16,300 nucleotides of DNA. It comes from Thiodiazotropha sp040507005 (GTDB lineage: Bacteria; Pseudomonadota; Gammaproteobacteria; Chromatiales; Chromatiaceae). The position numbers and the translations under genes are program-made. Below, piece by piece: positions 13,499-16,300 of the stretch. Positions within the stretch are counted from its first letter, which is position 1, and each line of letters starts with the position of its first letter. A model generated the notes under the pieces. The model did no database searches, was not told the origin of the DNA, and saw nothing but the letters and a program-made list of their open reading frames with translations. The stretch spans positions 1-16,300 of the forward strand of contig JBEVVS010000141.1 of the NCBI GenBank assembly GCA_040507005.1, written 5' to 3'.

Positions 13499-13521
13499 GC
13501 ACGCCTGTAGTGGAGAGACAC

Positions 13522-14676
13522 TTGAGAAAACCCGCAATTCTGGTTCTAGAGGATGGCAGTCAGTTCAGGGGCGAAGCCATCGGTGCCGAGGGTGAGACCG
13601 TCGGCGAAGTGGTTTTCAACACGGCGATGACCGGCTATCAGGAGATCCTCACCGATCCCTCCTATCGCAAGCAGATCGTCACCCTGACCTATCCCCATAT
13701 CGGCAATACCGGGATCAACCAAGAAGATGAGGAGTCGGGAGATATCCATGCCGCCGGCCTGGTGATCCGGGATCTGCCTTTGCTCACCAGCAACTGGCGC
13801 TCCGAGGAGTCCCTGGAGGAGTACCTGACGCGTCACGGTATCGTCGCCATCGCCGGTATCGATACCCGCAAGCTGACCCGTATCCTGCGGGAGAAGGGGG
13901 CGCAGAACGGCGCCATCGTCGCCGGAGAGAGTCTGGATCCTGACAAGGCGCTGCAACTGGCAAAGGGATTCCCGGGGTTGAAAGGCATGGACCTGGCGCA
14001 GGAGGTCACCACCCAGTCCCCCTACGAGTGGGCCCAGGGCACCTGGTCCCTGGAAGAGGGTCATCCCGAGGCGCCCCATCCCATCGAAGAGAAGCTGCCC
14101 TATCATGTGGTGGCTTACGACTATGGCATCAAGCGTAATATCCTGCGCATGCTGGTGGATCGTGAGTGCCGGATCACCGTGGTGCCGGCGCAGATGCCGG
14201 CGGAAGATGTGCTGGCGTTGCAACCCGACGGGGTATTTCTCTCCAACGGACCCGGCGACCCGGAGCCCTGCGACTACGCTATCGATTCCATCGGCAAGAT
14301 CCTTGATACCGGTCTGCCGGTGTTCGGCATCTGCCTGGGACACCAGCTGCTGGCCCTGGCCTCAGGCGCCAAGACGGTGAAGATGAAGTTCGGCCATCAC
14401 GGCGCCAACCACCCGGTGCAGGATCTGGATAAGGGCACGGTCATGATCAGCAGCCAGAACCACGGCTTCGCGGTGGACGAGGAGAGCCTGCCGCAGAATC
14501 TCAGCGCCACTCACAGGTCACTGTTCGACGGCACCCTGCAGGGCATTCACCGCAGCGACAAGCCGGCCTTCAGTTTCCAGGGTCATCCGGAAGCGAGCCC
14601 GGGCCCTCACGACGTGGCGCCGGTGTTTGATCACTTTATCGAGTTGATGAGAGAAAGAGATTCAAGCCGCGAATAG
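13522..14676 (+). CDS. carA: Carbamoyl-phosphate synthase small subunit (glutaminase)
   Basis: A product of 384 residues from TTG 13522. It hydrolyses glutamine and passes ammonia to CarB for carbamoyl phosphate, which feeds arginine and pyrimidine synthesis. The N-terminal domain has AILVLEDGSQFRGEAIGAEG and the GYQEILTDPSY region; the C-terminal class I amidotransferase domain has nucleophile Cys271 in FGICLGHQ and the His355/Glu357 pair in GHPEASPGP, two residues offset from E. coli. I chose TTG 13522 because GGAGA lies five bases upstream and the product begins RKPAILVLEDG like its family; a GTG at 13510 has no good ribosome site. The C-terminal tail (RDSSRE) and the stop TAG are encoded in repeat-like sequence from the element that separates it from carB. 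Confidence 0.95.
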   Translation: MRKPAILVLEDGSQFRGEAIGAEGETVGEVVFNTAMTGYQEILTDPSYRKQIVTLTYPHIGNTGINQEDEESGDIHAAGLVIRDLPLLTSNWRSEESLEEYLTRHGIVAIAGIDTRKLTRILREKGAQNGAIVAGESLDPDKALQLAKGFPGLKGMDLAQEVTTQSPYEWAQGTWSLEEGHPEAPHPIEEKLPYHVVAYDYGIKRNILRMLVDRECRITVVPAQMPAEDVLALQPDGVFLSNGPGDPEPCDYAIDSIGKILDTGLPVFGICLGHQLLALASGAKTVKMKFGHHGANHPVQDLDKGTVMISSQNHGFAVDEESLPQNLSATHRSLFDGTLQGIHRSDKPAFSFQGHPEASPGPHDVAPVFDHFIELMRERDSSRE

Positions 14677-14693
14677 ACGCGAAAAGATTAAAG

Positions 14694-14714
14694 GTCCGCA
14701 AATGAACGCAAATG
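14694..14714 (+). repeat. Left terminal inverted repeat of the carA-carB element
   Basis: A 21-base arm, 16 perfect then 4 of 5 against the right arm at 15127-15147. The unit GAACGCAAAT is repeat-like, and the gene's upstream ATG (14702) lies inside it. Confidence 0.8.
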
Positions 14715-15110
14715 GAATTGTTATGAAGAGACCGGGAGAGGCTGTATCAAAGCGAGTCATTGGTTGCGGGTATGAAGTCAGTAACGAATTGGGCACAGGG
14801 TTTTTTGAAGCTGTATATGAGCAAGCGTTCTGCCTGGAACTCCAGCGACAGGGCTTGACAAAGGCAGAAACATTTAGAGGTTAGGTACAAGGGCCATGTT
14901 GTTGGTCAGTATGTCGCGGATATCGTTGTGGAGAATGCATTGCTTGTAGAACTCAAGGCCTTGTCAAATCTGACCAAAGAACACGATGCACAGGTGATGA
15001 ACTATCTCCGTGCGACAGAATTAAGTGTTGGTTTGTTGTTGAACTTCGGTACACCGAGATTGGGTGTGCGCAGGCTCGTATGGCGACATGACGATACTTC
15101 GATTATTTGA
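14702..15110 (+). pseudogene. Frameshifted GxxExxY (PD-(D/E)XK_3-like) protein gene
   Basis: Frame one reads (MNANGIV)MKRPGEAVSKRVIGCGYEV, SNELGTGFFEAVYEQAF, CLELQRQGLTKAETFRG and stops at TAG 14882. It contains the GxxExxY signature (GFFEAVY). From 14880 a second frame reads VRYKGHVVGQYVADIVVENA, LLVELKALSNL, AQVMNYLRATELSVGLLLNFG to the stop at 15110. The D...VELK pair matches the PD-(D/E)XK nuclease core of this family. One extra G at 14879/14880 explains the shift; without it the protein is about 130 residues. An intact form would probably be a nuclease-like protein; its biological role in bacteria is not established. An in-frame ATG at 14723 is the likelier start. Orientation is the same as carAB, so the gene lies within that transcript. 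Confidence 0.85.
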
Positions 15111-15126
15111 TTTTTTAATTTGCGTT

Positions 15127-15147
15127 CATTCGCGTTCATTTGCGGAC
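15127..15147 (-). repeat. Right terminal inverted repeat of the carA-carB element
   Basis: The reverse complement of the left arm (16 perfect bases, 15132-15147). It is preceded by a second GCGTTCATT copy (15122-15130), giving a tandem. carB starts 12 bases after it, so carB's ribosome-binding region abuts the element and no good Shine-Dalgarno is visible. Confidence 0.8.
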
Positions 15148-15158
15148 TGTAGTACTAA

Positions 15159-16300
<1,142 letters not shown>

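Larger units (their letters stand above)
14694..15147. mobile_element. Compact TIR-flanked element with a GxxExxY gene, between carA and carB
   Basis: Seen: GTCCGCAAATGAACGC (14694-14709) and its exact reverse complement (15132-15147) bound a 454-bp segment holding one gene. Including the next five bases, 20 of 21 match. The right end repeats GCGTTCATT in tandem, and the left flank has further CGCGAAT/ACGCGAA units inside carA's last codons. No transposase and no clear target duplication are visible, so any mobility would be by help in trans or as a repeat-associated gene unit. The segment makes the carA-carB gap much longer than usual. Confidence 0.7.

Noticed and set aside
13457..13510. Leader peptide from TTG 13457 across the carA-leader terminator
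   Set aside because: No ribosome site and no ATG; codons show no run of a regulatory amino acid.
13546..14343. 265-codon minus-strand ORF antisense to carA
   Set aside because: carA is unambiguous on the plus strand; the antisense frame is a by-product of GC-rich codon use.

Overview
The window looks like chromosomal DNA of a gammaproteobacterium. The carA/carB, trxC and CnoX-type proteins and the GC-rich right half fit a Chromatiales-like or sulfur-oxidiser-type lineage, but no rRNA is present, so the genus cannot be fixed. It splits into an AT-richer accessory left part (1 to about 6640) and a chromosomal right part (about 6640 to 16300).

Left part: an integron cassette array read left to right, with no integrase in the window. 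Five convincing attC sites (about 21-87, 809-883, 1268-1366, 2052-2138 and 2712-2775), a sixth at 5941-6028 and three degraded ones separate small unrelated cassettes. In order these carry a secreted unknown protein; a lone barstar-type inhibitor; a HigB2/RelE-type toxin broken by a stop codon, with an intact HTH antitoxin; a YefM-YoeB toxin-antitoxin pair placed against the array direction; a divergent MarR regulator and four-helix membrane protein; a VOC/glyoxalase-fold protein; an unknown membrane protein; and an exported clan GH-A glycoside-hydrolase-like protein. After the last attC lie cassette relics: a triply damaged brnT toxin and a short membrane ORF split by a stop. Any integrase would be expected to the left of base 1.

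Middle part: two secreted proteins on the minus strand (one Fn3-like, one with STN-like plus HEAT-like regions) are divergent from an OmpR-type response regulator and its histidine kinase. The gap between them holds ATGACCAT direct and inverted repeats, a plausible regulator-binding region. A single-domain universal stress protein and a DUF123/GIY-YIG-like protein follow.

Right part: cnoX (thioredoxin plus TPR) and trxC (zinc-ribbon thioredoxin 2) are divergent. Then comes carAB, with a good sigma70 promoter and an intrinsic terminator in the leader that looks like an attenuator. Between carA and carB sits a compact element of about 450 bp with terminal inverted repeats, carrying a frameshifted GxxExxY (PD-(D/E)XK-like) gene; carA's stop codon lies in element-like repeat sequence. 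carB runs off the right edge and shows a one-base frameshift near 16242, which may be a sequence error. Several reading frames in this window are broken by single-base events, so read-level confirmation matters.
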